DNA of 64,000 nt from Pseudomonas silesiensis. GTDB lineage: Bacteria > Pseudomonadota > Gammaproteobacteria > Pseudomonadales > Pseudomonadaceae. The DNA lies in assembly GCF_001661075.1 (NCBI RefSeq), contig NZ_CP014870.1:3120501-3184500 (forward strand), written 5' to 3'. Each line of letters opens with the position of its first letter. Position 1 is the stretch's first letter. Shown here piece by piece: positions 7,703 to 16,817 of the stretch. A model generated the notes under the pieces. That model worked only from the letters and a program-made list of their open reading frames with translations, was not told the DNA's origin and searched no databases. A program made the position numbers and the translations under genes.

Positions 7703-9256
7703 ATGCAGTCACGTAGAGCCTTGCTGTGTCGGCCAGGCCGGCTCCTGCTGCTTGGTGCGCTGGGTCTTGGCGGCTGTGTACGGCTCGGGCCGGATTTCCA
7801 GGCGCCTGGCGAGGCATGGATTAAGCAGTGGGATAGCCCGGCCCTCGAGCAAGCCAGTCAACGCAGCCTGAACCCGGACCTGCGGCAGTGGTGGCAGGTG
7901 TTCGCCGATCCGGTCCTGGATCGGCTGATTGCCGAATCCGACGCGCACAATGCCGACCTGAAAATCGCCGGTCTGCGGGTAATGGAGGCCCGCGCCCAGC
8001 TGGGTATCGCCCAAAGCGGGCGCTACCCGCAACTGCAGCAGGCCAGCGTTGACAGCCTGTACTTCAACCGTCGGCAATCCGGCGGCAACAATCCCCAGGA
8101 CAGCCATTTCTGGCAACACAGCGCCGCATTCGACATTGGCTGGGAGCTGGATTTCTGGGGCCGCTTCAGTCGCGCCATCGAGTCGTCCGATGCCAGCTAT
8201 TTCGCCGCCCAGGCCAACTATGAAGACGTGCTGGTGCTGCTGCGCGCGCAAGTGGCCGAGACTTATTTTTTGCTGCGCACCACCCAAGCCCGTCTGCACG
8301 TTGCCCGGGAAAACGCCGAACAGCAAAAGCGCAACTTCGAGATCACCGAAAAGCTGTTCAACAGTGGCCAGCAAGCCGAACTCGACCTGCAACAAGCCAA
8401 GACCCAATACCTGGGCACCTTGAGCACCATTCCCGAGTTCGAAGATCAGTTGCAGCGCACTCGTAATGCCTTGGCCGTGCTGATAGGGCAACCGCCGGGC
8501 GCACTGCCGCAGCTGATGGAGTATCAAGGACTGATTCCGCTGGTCGATCGCGCGGTGTTGCAGGACGTGCCGGCCAACCTGTTGCTGCGCCGGCCCGATG
8601 TGCGCGCCGCCGAGCTGAATGTCGCCGCCCAGTCCGCGCTGGTCGGCGTGGCCGTCACCGACTTCTATCCATCGCTGACATTGCTCGGCAGCATTGTCTG
8701 GTCGGCCGACACCCTCAGTGGCACCTCGCGCAACCTGGATTTGATCGGTGGCCCCAGCCTGCGCTGGAACCTGTTCGATCATGGCCAGATCAGCAACAAC
8801 GTGCGGGTGCAGGACGCGCGGTTGCAGCAGCTGATCGAGGCCTACCGCGACAAGGTCCGCCAGGCCGCACGGGAGGCGGACGATGCCGCCTATGGCCTGA
8901 TCAAATCCCTGGAGCGCGAGCGGATTCTCGGTGAAGCCGAAACGGCCGCCAAGCGTTCGCTGGTGCTGGCGAACGCGCAGTATCGGGAAGGCTACTCGGA
9001 CTTTCAGCGGGTGCTGGATGCGCAGCGGGCCTTGCTCGAGCAACAGGACAATTACCTGGTGGCCCGCAGCAACGCGGTGAGCAATGCGATTGCCCTGTAC
9101 AAGGCCCTGGGCGGTGGCTGGTACAGCCCGCTCCCTAAAGTCGATCCGGCCACTCGCCAACAGATGGAACAACGCACCGACTGGGGCGATGTGCTGGAGG
9201 AGTCTGCCACCCCGGCGCCAGCCTTTCCGATGTCTTACCAGGAACAAGAACCATGA
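7703..9256 (+). CDS. NodT-family outer-membrane efflux lipoprotein (TolC-like)
   Basis: Outer-membrane channel of a tripartite efflux system, 517 residues. The signal sequence ends in the lipobox LGGC (about residues 22-25), so the mature protein is lipidated and trimeric by family. Two OEP repeats are recognisable, with the usual LLRRPDVRAAE and PSLTLLGSI motifs. The stop overlaps the start of the next gene (ATGA at 9253), which implies translational coupling with the fusion protein. Efflux substrate unknown. Confidence 0.9.
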   Translation: MQSRRALLCRPGRLLLLGALGLGGCVRLGPDFQAPGEAWIKQWDSPALEQASQRSLNPDLRQWWQVFADPVLDRLIAESDAHNADLKIAGLRVMEARAQLGIAQSGRYPQLQQASVDSLYFNRRQSGGNNPQDSHFWQHSAAFDIGWELDFWGRFSRAIESSDASYFAAQANYEDVLVLLRAQVAETYFLLRTTQARLHVARENAEQQKRNFEITEKLFNSGQQAELDLQQAKTQYLGTLSTIPEFEDQLQRTRNALAVLIGQPPGALPQLMEYQGLIPLVDRAVLQDVPANLLLRRPDVRAAELNVAAQSALVGVAVTDFYPSLTLLGSIVWSADTLSGTSRNLDLIGGPSLRWNLFDHGQISNNVRVQDARLQQLIEAYRDKVRQAAREADDAAYGLIKSLERERILGEAETAAKRSLVLANAQYREGYSDFQRVLDAQRALLEQQDNYLVARSNAVSNAIALYKALGGGWYSPLPKVDPATRQQMEQRTDWGDVLEESATPAPAFPMSYQEQEP

Positions 9257-10392
9257 GTGAAGCGCCCAAGCCCGCGTCCGAGAAACCAGTCAGCCCGGCA
9301 CCGGCACCCGCCGCCGACCCGACGAAAAAAGGCATCAAGTGGGTGCTGCTGGTGATCCTCCTGAGCCTGGCCTGGTACCTGTTGGCCGACCGATACACGC
9401 CCTATACGCAGCAAGCCCGGGTGGGGGCTTTTGTGATACCGGTGGCTTCGGAGGTGGCGGGGCGGGTGACCCGGGTCAACGTGCGCAACAACCAGGACGT
9501 CAAGGCCGGCGAACTGCTGTTCGAGGTCGACCCGCAGCCGTACCGGATCGCCGTCGACCGTGCGCGCGCTGACCTTGAGTCCACCCGCCGGCAGATCGGC
9601 GCCAGCACCGCCGGTATTGCGGCGGCGCAAGCCAACCTGCGCGCCGCCCAGGCCAATGAACTGAAGGCGCGCCAGGACAATCAGCGCCTGGAAGGCTTGT
9701 ACCGCGAAGACCCCGGGACCATTTCCGTGCGCCTGCTGGAAGTGTCGCGCTCCACCCGCGAGCAGGCGGTCAGCCAGGTCGCCGCCGCCCGTGCCGAAGT
9801 GCAGCGCGCGCGTGAACAGGAGGGCGGCAGCGACGAAGACAACGCCATCTTGCGCAGCGCCGCGACAGCGCTGGAAAAAGCCGAACTGGACCTGACCAAC
9901 ACGCAGATCCGCGCCCGCTCGTCCGGCCTGGTCACGGACCTGCGCACCGATGTCGGGCAGTTTGCCGGGGCTGGCAGCCCGGTGATGACCCTGATCGCCA
10001 TCCATGATGTGTGGATCAGCGCGGACATGACCGAGAACAACCTCGGCCTGGTCAGGCTCGAGACGCCGGTGGCGATTGTGCTGGACGCGTTGCCGGGCGA
10101 GATTTTCGAGGGGCGCGTGCGCAGTGTCGGCTATGGCGTCAGCGTCGGCCAGCCCCCCGCGCCCGGCACGTTGCCCAGCGTGCAGAACAGCCGTGACTGG
10201 CTGCGCCCGGCGCAACGTTTTCCGGTGATCATCGAGTTTTCCCAAGAGTCGTGGGCCCGGCTGCGCGACAGCGGTGCCATCCGTGCCGGTGGGCAGGCGG
10301 AAGTCATGGCGTTCCCCACCGAGGGCAATCCGCTCAATCCCCTGGGCCGCTTGTTTGTCGGCCTGATGAGTTGGCTATCGTATGTCTACTGA
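9253..10392 (+). CDS. Membrane fusion protein, HlyD/EmrA type
   Basis: 379-residue periplasmic adaptor. One N-terminal membrane anchor (WVLLVILLSLAWYLLADRY) is followed by the biotinyl-lipoyl half motif VASEVAGRVTRVNV, a long alpha-helical hairpin rich in Ala/Gln/Arg (about residues 100-215), and the return lipoyl half LTNTQIRARSSGLVTDL. It overlaps both neighbours by 4 and 11 bases, so the three proteins are made as a unit. Its partner is the DUF2955 protein rather than an MFS or RND pump. Confidence 0.9.
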   Translation: MSEAPKPASEKPVSPAPAPAADPTKKGIKWVLLVILLSLAWYLLADRYTPYTQQARVGAFVIPVASEVAGRVTRVNVRNNQDVKAGELLFEVDPQPYRIAVDRARADLESTRRQIGASTAGIAAAQANLRAAQANELKARQDNQRLEGLYREDPGTISVRLLEVSRSTREQAVSQVAAARAEVQRAREQEGGSDEDNAILRSAATALEKAELDLTNTQIRARSSGLVTDLRTDVGQFAGAGSPVMTLIAIHDVWISADMTENNLGLVRLETPVAIVLDALPGEIFEGRVRSVGYGVSVGQPPAPGTLPSVQNSRDWLRPAQRFPVIIEFSQESWARLRDSGAIRAGGQAEVMAFPTEGNPLNPLGRLFVGLMSWLSYVY

Positions 10393-11404
10393 GCGCTCGC
10401 CCCGGGCGCAGCGGGCACTGCGCCTGGCCACGGGCACGGCGCTGAGCCTCGCCGCCAGCTTCGGCCTGGGGTTGCCGATTCCCTTTTTCGCCCCGGTGCT
10501 GGCCGTTCTGCTACTGGCTACCCTCGTTCGGCCGCTGCCGTTCAAGGCCGGCGTGGTGCTGGCCCTGGCCGCCTTGTTAACCACCGCGATCGGGCTGTTG
10601 TTGATCCCGATCCTGCGCTATTACCCGGTCAGCGGCGTGCTGTTGGTCGGGGTGTGTCTGTTCCTGGCCTTCCGCTATGGCCTGCGTGGCGGTAACAACC
10701 TGATCATGACCTTTCTGGTGATCGGCCTGACCATGATCTCGTCGGCCGGCGTCGCCGATTTCGAGCTGGGAGCCTTGGTCATCGGTGCGCTGGTCAAGGG
10801 GTTGGTGCTCGCGGTGGGAGTGCTGGCGTTGAGTCACTGGCTGTTTCCCGAGCCGGCCAACGCCCCGTCACCCCCGGCCCCACCGGTCATGCCCGCCGAC
10901 GAGGTGGGCCGGGTGGCGCTGCGCACCACCCTGATCGTGCTGCCGACCTTCCTGTTGGCGCTGATCGATCCGGCCAGTTACATGCCGATCATTCTCAAGG
11001 CGGTCAGCCTGGGTCAGCAGAGCTCGACCGCGACCGCCCGCAACGCGGGGCGAGAATTGGTCGGCTCGACCTTGTTCGGCGGCCTGCTGGCCATCCTGTT
11101 GTGGTGCGCCCTCAGCCTGTTCGTGCACCTGTGGATGTTCTTTTTGTGGATGCTGCTGTTCGGCCTGGTGCTGGCGCGCAAGTTGTATGCCCTGAGCCCG
11201 ACCCGCTTCAGCCCGGGATTCTGGCTCAACAGCCTGATCACGATGATTATTTTGTTGGGGCAGTCGGTGCAGGACAGCGCGGCGGGCAAGGACGTCTATA
11301 CCGCCTTCGCAGTGCGCATGGGGTTGTTCATCGTGGTGACGCTGTATGCCTGCCTGATGGTCAATCTGCTCAGTCAGCGTCGTGGCGGATTGATCGCCGG
11401 GTAG
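10382..11404 (+). CDS. DUF2955 inner-membrane protein (FUSC-like efflux component)
   Basis: 340 residues, strongly hydrophobic with two sets of membrane helices separated by a Pro-rich loop (PSPPAPPVMPADEVG, about 162-176). This is the organisation of DUF2955 proteins, relatives of the FUSC/AaeB aromatic-acid exporter group. It overlaps the fusion protein gene by 11 bases. With the NodT and HlyD-type genes it forms a complete outer-to-inner-membrane system. By analogy with AaeAB it may export aromatic acids, but nothing in the sequence fixes the substrate. Confidence 0.8.
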   Translation: MSTERSPRAQRALRLATGTALSLAASFGLGLPIPFFAPVLAVLLLATLVRPLPFKAGVVLALAALLTTAIGLLLIPILRYYPVSGVLLVGVCLFLAFRYGLRGGNNLIMTFLVIGLTMISSAGVADFELGALVIGALVKGLVLAVGVLALSHWLFPEPANAPSPPAPPVMPADEVGRVALRTTLIVLPTFLLALIDPASYMPIILKAVSLGQQSSTATARNAGRELVGSTLFGGLLAILLWCALSLFVHLWMFFLWMLLFGLVLARKLYALSPTRFSPGFWLNSLITMIILLGQSVQDSAAGKDVYTAFAVRMGLFIVVTLYACLMVNLLSQRRGGLIAG

Positions 11405-11488
11405 CACCTGCGTCAACCCGATGTTGAGCGTGAAATCATCGACTAGACTCACCCCGTTGGTCATGGAGAGCTGTAGGGCTGCCCACCC

Positions 11489-11602
11489 TGTAGGAGCGAG
11501 CTTGCTCCGGGCGGCGTTCCGACGATGGGCTCAAGAGCGCCGCGTTCCGCCAATAAACACGCGTTATCGTTAACGACCATCGCGAGCAAGCTCGCTCCTA
11601 CA
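11489..11602. repeat. REP pair (BIME-like) abutting the ppk2 ribosome binding site
   Basis: A 19-base arm TGTAGGAGCGAGCTTGCTC (11489-11507) is repeated as its exact reverse complement at 11584-11602, about 76 bases apart. This is the fluorescent-Pseudomonas REP sequence arranged head to head. The right arm ends 1-2 bases before TGAGG (11604-11608), the likely ribosome binding site of ppk2. Confidence 0.85.
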
Positions 11603-11616
11603 ATGAGGTCTTTTCA

Positions 11617-12438
11617 ATGGCAAAGGACAAGAAGAAAGCCCCTAAGAGCAAGCCCGCTGAAAGCTCGAAACTGAAGAACAAGGATTATCTTGAACAGTTG
11701 CGCGGCCTGCACGTCGAACTGGTCAAATTGCAGGAATGGGTAAAGGCCAAGGGCGCCAAGATCTGCATCATCTTCGAGGGGCGCGATGGCGCCGGCAAGG
11801 GCGGGACGATCAAGGCGCTGACCGAAAGGGTCAGCCCGCGAGTCTTTCGCGTGGTGGCGCTACCGGCACCGACCGATCGCGAGAAAAGCCAGATGTATGT
11901 CCAGCGTTACCTGCCGCACCTGCCCGCGGCGGGCGAAGTGGTGATCTTCGACCGTAGCTGGTACAACCGCGCGGGCGTCGAGCGGGTGATGGGGTTCTGC
12001 ACCAAGGAGCAGGTGGCCGGGTTCCTGAAAACGGCACCCAACGTGGAGCGGGCCATCGTCGATTCGGGCGTCATCCTGCTCAAGTACTGGCTGGAAGTCA
12101 GCCCGCAGGAGCAGACCCGCCGGCTTGAAGCGCGGATCAACGACGGCCGCAAAATCTGGAAGCTGACCCCGATGGATCTCAAGTCGTACAGCCGCTGGTA
12201 TGACTACTCGCGGGCGCGCGACGACATGTTCATGACCACCGATACTGAACATGCGCCCTGGCTGGTGGCCAACTCGAACGATAAACGCCGGGCACGCCTC
12301 AACATCATCAGCGACTTGCTCAGCCGCATTCCCTACGAGGAAGTCGCGCGCGAGAAGGTGATATTGCCCAAGCGGCAGAAACCCGGTGGTTATCGCGAGC
12401 CGGATTATCCGCTACGACGAATTCCCGAAAAATTCTGA
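11617..12438 (+). CDS. ppk2: Polyphosphate kinase 2 (PPK2)
   Basis: Cytoplasmic kinase that transfers phosphate between polyphosphate and nucleoside diphosphates. The 273-residue single-domain form has the Walker A motif GRDGAGKGG at 55-63, the Walker B/lid segment FDRSWYNRAGVERVMGF near 110-126, and the usual PTDREKSQMYVQRYL. The Lys-rich N-terminus is common in short PPK2 proteins. Start supported by TGAGG eight bases upstream. The SulP gene follows after 48 bases and is probably co-transcribed. Class I versus another class cannot be decided by eye. Confidence 0.92.
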   Translation: MAKDKKKAPKSKPAESSKLKNKDYLEQLRGLHVELVKLQEWVKAKGAKICIIFEGRDGAGKGGTIKALTERVSPRVFRVVALPAPTDREKSQMYVQRYLPHLPAAGEVVIFDRSWYNRAGVERVMGFCTKEQVAGFLKTAPNVERAIVDSGVILLKYWLEVSPQEQTRRLEARINDGRKIWKLTPMDLKSYSRWYDYSRARDDMFMTTDTEHAPWLVANSNDKRRARLNIISDLLSRIPYEEVAREKVILPKRQKPGGYREPDYPLRRIPEKF

Positions 12439-12486
12439 CGGTTCGTCCAGGCCTGTCTGCTTAGCACACCCGAGGGTCGCGCTGTT

Positions 12487-14280
12487 ATGAGCCAATCGGA
12501 TAGTTCGCCCCCCGTCCCGGAACCGGGGCGGATTACGCGCCGCGGTTCGAGCGAAGATCAGCCCGGCTGGAGTCGCTGGCTGCCGGGACTGCAAACCCTG
12601 CGCGGCTACAAAATAGCCTGGTTGCGGCACGACATCGTGGCCGGACTGGTGCTGACCACGATGCTGGTGCCCGTCGGTATCGCCTACGCGGTGGCTTCCG
12701 GCGTGCCTGGCATTTATGGTCTCTACGCGACCATCATCCCGTTGCTGGCTTATGCGTTGTTCGGACCGAGCCGGATTCTGGTGCTGGGGCCGGACTCGTC
12801 GCTGGCGGCCGTGATCCTCGCCGTCGTCCTGCCACTGTCCGGTGGCGATCCGCAACGGGCCATTGCCCTGGCGGGCATGATGGCCATCGTATCGGGGGCG
12901 GTGTGCGTCCTGGCGGGCATCGCGCGCCTGGGGTTCGTCACCGAGCTGCTGTCCAAGCCGATCCGCTACGGCTACATGAACGGTATCGCGCTGACGGTAT
13001 TGATCAGTCAACTGCCCAAGTTTTTTGGTTTTTCGATTGAGTCCGACGGCCCACTGAGAAACATCTGGGCAATCGCTACGGCGGTGATGGATGGGAAAAC
13101 CAACTGGACCACGTTCATGGTTGGCGCAGCCACCCTGGCAATAATCCTGTCGCTCAAGGGCTACAAGCGCGTGCCGGGCATTCTGATCGCCGTGGTCGCC
13201 GCAACGGTTGCCGTGGCTGTACTGGATCTTGCAGCGCGGGGCGGGGTTAAGGTCCTGGGCTCGCTGCCCCAAGGCCTGCCGGCCTTCGCCATTCCCTGGA
13301 TCACCACCGCCGATATCGTCCCCGTCCTGATCGGCGGTTGTGCCGTCGCTCTGGTTTCCTTCGCCGACACCAGTGTGCTCTCACGTGTCTACGCGGCGCG
13401 CACCCGTACCTACGTGGACCCGAACCAGGAAATGGTGGGGCTGGGCGTCGCCAACCTGGCCGCCGGTTTGTTCCAGGGGTTTGCGATCAGCAGCAGTTCA
13501 TCCCGCACGCCCGTGGCCGAGGCCGCAGGCGCTAAAACCCAGCTGACCGGCGTCGTCGGCGCGCTTGCCGTGGCCTTGCTGCTGGTGGTGGCGCCGAACC
13601 TGTTGCAGGATTTACCCAATAGCGCATTGGCGGCAGTGGTGATTGCATCCGCCATCGGCCTGATCGAGGTGAGCGACCTGCGACGAATCTATCGCATCCA
13701 GCGCTGGGAGTTCTGGCTGTCGATCGTCTGTACCGTGGGCGTGGCCGTGTTTGGCGCGATCGAAGGCATCGGCCTGGCCATCGTCATCGCCGTCATCGAG
13801 TTTCTGTGGGATGGCTGGCGGCCTTATTCGGCGGTGCTGGGCAGCACCGATACCGTCAAGGGCTACCACGACATCAAGCGCTACCCCGAGGCGCGCCTCA
13901 TACCCGGTCTGGTCCTGTTCCGTTGGGATGCGCCGCTGTTCTTCGCCAACGCCGAGCTGTTCCATGACCGGGTCCTGGACGCCGTGGCGACGTCGCCCAC
14001 GCCGGTGCGCTGGCTGGTCGTTGCGGCAGAACCGGTGACCAGCGTGGACGTTACCTCTGCGGACATGCTGGCGGAACTGGACGAGACCTTGCACGGGGCG
14101 GGCATCAAGTTGTGCATTGCCGAAATGAAGGATCCGGTCAAGGACAAGCTCAAGCGATTCGGGCTATTCGCCCGGCTGGGTGAAGCGGCATTTTTTCCAA
14201 CCATGGATGATGCAGTCGACAGCTACCTCGCGATCCATCCGCAGGATCCGCCAGCTTCCCTGGACCATCATCAGCGTTGA
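12487..14280 (+). CDS. SulP family inorganic anion transporter with STAS domain
   Basis: 597-residue inner-membrane transporter for sulfate, bicarbonate or a related anion. The first helices carry the SulP signature region VAGLVLTTMLVPVGIAYAVA followed by GVPGIYGLYATIIPLLAYAL, and the conserved SSSRTPVAEAAGAKTQ lies midway. A cytoplasmic STAS domain fills roughly residues 440-570 (with VDVTSADMLAELDETLHGAG). It follows ppk2 closely. The ATG at 12487 is the first credible start, though its ribosome binding site is weak. A strong two-way terminator begins right after the stop. Confidence 0.9.
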   Translation: MSQSDSSPPVPEPGRITRRGSSEDQPGWSRWLPGLQTLRGYKIAWLRHDIVAGLVLTTMLVPVGIAYAVASGVPGIYGLYATIIPLLAYALFGPSRILVLGPDSSLAAVILAVVLPLSGGDPQRAIALAGMMAIVSGAVCVLAGIARLGFVTELLSKPIRYGYMNGIALTVLISQLPKFFGFSIESDGPLRNIWAIATAVMDGKTNWTTFMVGAATLAIILSLKGYKRVPGILIAVVAATVAVAVLDLAARGGVKVLGSLPQGLPAFAIPWITTADIVPVLIGGCAVALVSFADTSVLSRVYAARTRTYVDPNQEMVGLGVANLAAGLFQGFAISSSSSRTPVAEAAGAKTQLTGVVGALAVALLLVVAPNLLQDLPNSALAAVVIASAIGLIEVSDLRRIYRIQRWEFWLSIVCTVGVAVFGAIEGIGLAIVIAVIEFLWDGWRPYSAVLGSTDTVKGYHDIKRYPEARLIPGLVLFRWDAPLFFANAELFHDRVLDAVATSPTPVRWLVVAAEPVTSVDVTSADMLAELDETLHGAGIKLCIAEMKDPVKDKLKRFGLFARLGEAAFFPTMDDAVDSYLAIHPQDPPASLDHHQR

Positions 14281-14329
14281 TTTCCCGTGAAAGCGCGCCT
14301 GCTCCCGGAGGCTGCGCTTTCAAGGGAAA
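14281..14329. terminator. Bidirectional hairpin terminator between convergent genes
   Basis: TTTCCC (14281-14286) pairs with GGGAAA (14324-14329), and GAAAGCGC (14289-14296) pairs with GCGCTTTC (14314-14321). Symmetric two-base bulges lie between the two helices and a 17-base loop closes the hairpin. It fills the gap between the SulP gene (plus) and the DUF5064 gene (minus), so it can serve both directions. Confidence 0.75.
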
Positions 14330-14334
14330 CGTGA

Positions 14335-14697
14335 TTACTCCAGATGTTCCGGCTTCACCGGATCCCCCGATTTCATATCCAGTTTCTCCCTCATGTCTTC
14401 GAATATCTTGTCGTAGAATTTGTGAGTTGAACCGATTTGGCTATGCACCTTGGGAATACCGTACTTCTCAACAATTTTCGTGAAATTGCTGGCGAAGTTA
14501 TAGGCCTGGTCCTTGGGCAGGAAGAACGTTTCGCTCATGTCCTTGCCCAGGATCGAACCATGCAACTTGAACTGCATGCCTTTGCCTTCCTTGGGATCCT
14601 GCGCGACTTCATAGTCGAAACACAGGTCGTAGCTGACGTCGTCCTTGTTCAGCGCATGGCGCTCGATATGCAGATGTCCGGGTTCGAACGTTGCCAT
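14335..14697 (-). CDS. DUF5064 family protein, last gene of the arc operon
   Basis: 120-residue soluble protein of a family known mainly from Pseudomonas, often found beside arc genes; function unknown. It has no signal peptide or membrane helix, and its middle is a small beta-rich region (SYDLCFDYEV, GMQFKLHGSILGKDM) followed by charged helices. It starts 12 bases after the arcC stop with a GGAGA-type site, so it should be made under the same anaerobic control. A role in arginine fermentation or stress is inference from position. Confidence 0.75.
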   Translation of the reverse strand: MATFEPGHLHIERHALNKDDVSYDLCFDYEVAQDPKEGKGMQFKLHGSILGKDMSETFFLPKDQAYNFASNFTKIVEKYGIPKVHSQIGSTHKFYDKIFEDMREKLDMKSGDPVKPEHLE

Positions 14698-14709
14698 TGC
14701 CGTCTCTCC

Positions 14710-15639
14710 TCACAAATAAGTAATGCCGGCTTTCTCGGTGCTGATCCGGGTACCGGCCGTGCCTTGAACGATAGCTTCGATGTCCGAGAGTGAACCGATC
14801 ACCGCGACTTTTCCAGTGTGGCGGGCGAATTCGCAGGCTGCCTGAACCTTCGGCCCCATGGACCCCGCCGCGAAGCCGAGTTTTTCCATTTCGTCGGGGT
14901 GGGCCTGGGCGATGGCTTTCTGGGTCGGTTTGCCGAAATCGATGTAGGCGGCATTGACGTCGGTGGCAATCACCAACAGATCGCTTTCCAGTTGTTCGGC
15001 CAGCAGCGCCGAGCACAGGTCCTTGTCGATCACCGCTTCCACGCCCTGCAGTTTGCCGCTGGCGCCGTACATCGTGGGGATGCCGCCACCACCGGCGCAA
15101 ATCACGATGCTGTCTTTTTCCAGCAGCCACTTGATCGGACGGATTTCGAAGATGCGTTTGGGGCGGGGGCTGGCGACTACCCGGCGGAACTTGTCGCCAT
15201 CCGGTGCGATTGCCCAGCCTTTCTCGGCGGCGAGCTTTTCCGCTTCGGCCTGGGTGTAGACCGGACCGATGGGCTTGGTCGGGTTCTGGAACGCCGGGTC
15301 ATTGGCATCGACTTCGACCTGGGTGAGCAGGGTGGCGAAGGGCACTTCGAAGTCCAGCAGGTTGCCCAGTTCCTGTTCAATGATGTAGCCGATCATGCCT
15401 TCGGTTTCGGCACCGAGCACGTCCAGCGGATAAGGCGAAACCGAGGTGTAGGCGGCCGCTTGCAACGACAACAGGCCAACCTGGGGACCGTTGCCGTGGG
15501 CGATCACCAGTTGATTGCCCGCGTGGATCTTGGCGATCTGTTCAGTGGCGATCCGGATGTTGGCGCGTTGGTTGTCCGAGGTCATGGGTTCACCACGGCG
15601 GAGCAGGGCGTTACCGCCCAGGGCAACGACGATACGCAT
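14710..15639 (-). CDS. arcC: Carbamate kinase
   Basis: Third enzyme of the arginine deiminase pathway: carbamoyl phosphate plus ADP gives ATP, ammonia and CO2. 309 residues in one amino-acid-kinase domain. The N-terminus [20 protein letters not shown] and the segments [11 protein letters not shown] and [11 protein letters not shown] are diagnostic. It is separated from arcB by 156 bases holding a REP pair, so its level may differ from the upstream genes. It is followed by the DUF5064 gene after 12 bases. Confidence 0.96.
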   Translation of the reverse strand: MRIVVALGGNALLRRGEPMTSDNQRANIRIATEQIAKIHAGNQLVIAHGNGPQVGLLSLQAAAYTSVSPYPLDVLGAETEGMIGYIIEQELGNLLDFEVPFATLLTQVEVDANDPAFQNPTKPIGPVYTQAEAEKLAAEKGWAIAPDGDKFRRVVASPRPKRIFEIRPIKWLLEKDSIVICAGGGGIPTMYGASGKLQGVEAVIDKDLCSALLAEQLESDLLVIATDVNAAYIDFGKPTQKAIAQAHPDEMEKLGFAAGSMGPKVQAACEFARHTGKVAVIGSLSDIEAIVQGTAGTRISTEKAGITYL

Positions 15640-15684
15640 GATGCAGTCCTTCTAAACAGAGGAGTAACGGGCGACACAGTTCCC

Positions 15685-15774
15685 TGTGGGAGGGGGCTTG
15701 CTCGCGAAGGCGGTGTATCAGGCAAAGATGATGTTGCCTGTTAATCCGTCTTCGCGAGCATGCCCGCTCCCACA
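15685..15774. repeat. REP pair inside the arc operon (arcB-arcC gap)
   Basis: TGTGGGAGGGGGCTTGCTCG on the left is mirrored by CGAGCATGCCCGCTCCCACA on the right. Inner arms CGCGAAGGCGG and CCGTCTTCGCG also pair, and a short loop with GGCAA/TTGCC closes the structure. It forms a long imperfect hairpin between arcB and arcC, placed to affect mRNA stability or partial termination inside the operon. Confidence 0.8.
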
Positions 15775-15795
15775 AAGAGCCGACCGCATCGGTCT

Positions 15796-16806
15796 TCAGA
15801 TATCCGCCAACGCCGCCACCAGGATCGCCTTGATCGTGTGCATGCGGTTCTCCGCTTGCTCGAAGGCAATGTTGGCCGGCGATTCGAAGACCTCTTCCGT
15901 CACTTCGACGCCATTGGCCAGGTGTGGATAGCGCGCGGCGATGTCCTTGCCGACCTTGGTTTCGCTGTTGTGGAAGGCTGGCAGACAGTGCATGAATTTC
16001 ACGCGCGGGTTGCCCGAGGCTTTCATCATCTGCGCATTGACCTGGTACGGCAGCAGTTGCTCGATGCGCTCGTCCCAGGCTTCCACCGGTTCACCCATCG
16101 ATACCCAGATGTCGGTGTGAATGAAGTCGACGCCCTTGACTGCGGCCTTCGGATCTTCAGTGATGGTGATGCGTGCGCCGCTGTCTTCGGCAAACGCCTT
16201 GCATTGATCGATGAAATCCTGATGCGGCCACAGCGCCTTGGGCGCGGCGATGCGCACGTCCATGCCCAGTTTGGCGCCGATCATCAGCAGCGAGTTGCCC
16301 ATGTTATAGCGGGCGTCGCCAAGGTAGGCGTAGCTGATCTCGTGCAGCGGCTTGTCGCTGTGTTCGCGCATGGTCAGGGTGTCGGCGATCATTTGCGTGG
16401 GGTGGAATTCGGCGGTCAGGCCGTTGAACACCGGAACACCGGCGAACTCGGCCAGTTCTTCGACGATTTCCTGTTCGAAGCCGCGGTATTCGATGGCGTC
16501 GAACATCCGCCCCAGCACGCGGGCGGTGTCTTTCATGCTTTCCTTGTGACCGATCTGCGACGACACCGGGTCGATGTAGGTGACGTGGGCGCCCTGGTCA
16601 TGGGCCGCGACTTCGAAGGCGCAACGGGTGCGGGTCGAGGTTTTTTCGAAAATCAACGCGATGTTCTTGCCTTGCAGGTGCGGACGCTCGGTGCCGGTGT
16701 ACTTGGCGCGCTTGAGGTCACGGGACAGGTCCAGCAAATAGTTGAGTTCGCGCGTGGTGTGGTGCATCAGCGACAGCAGACTGCGGTTGCGCATATTGAA
16801 AGCCAT
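15796..16806 (-). CDS. arcB: Catabolic ornithine carbamoyltransferase
   Basis: Second enzyme of the arginine deiminase pathway: citrulline plus phosphate gives ornithine and carbamoyl phosphate. The 336 residues contain the carbamoyl-phosphate site [13 protein letters not shown] (about 53-65), HPTQMIAD, and the ornithine-site segment [10 protein letters not shown]. The ATG at 16806 gives the family N-terminus [17 protein letters not shown]; much longer in-frame extensions upstream lie inside arcA and are rejected. An 11-base gap from arcA with a GGAGAC site indicates tight coupling. Confidence 0.96.
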   Translation of the reverse strand: MAFNMRNRSLLSLMHHTTRELNYLLDLSRDLKRAKYTGTERPHLQGKNIALIFEKTSTRTRCAFEVAAHDQGAHVTYIDPVSSQIGHKESMKDTARVLGRMFDAIEYRGFEQEIVEELAEFAGVPVFNGLTAEFHPTQMIADTLTMREHSDKPLHEISYAYLGDARYNMGNSLLMIGAKLGMDVRIAAPKALWPHQDFIDQCKAFAEDSGARITITEDPKAAVKGVDFIHTDIWVSMGEPVEAWDERIEQLLPYQVNAQMMKASGNPRVKFMHCLPAFHNSETKVGKDIAARYPHLANGVEVTEEVFESPANIAFEQAENRMHTIKAILVAALADI

Positions 16807-16817
16807 GACGGGTCTCC

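Noticed and set aside
7709..9247. 512-residue open frame on the minus strand opposite the NodT gene
   Set aside because: It is a mirror of a high-GC gene with clear lipobox and OEP motifs on the plus strand. The reverse protein is rich in Gly/Gln/Arg/His with no recognisable domain.
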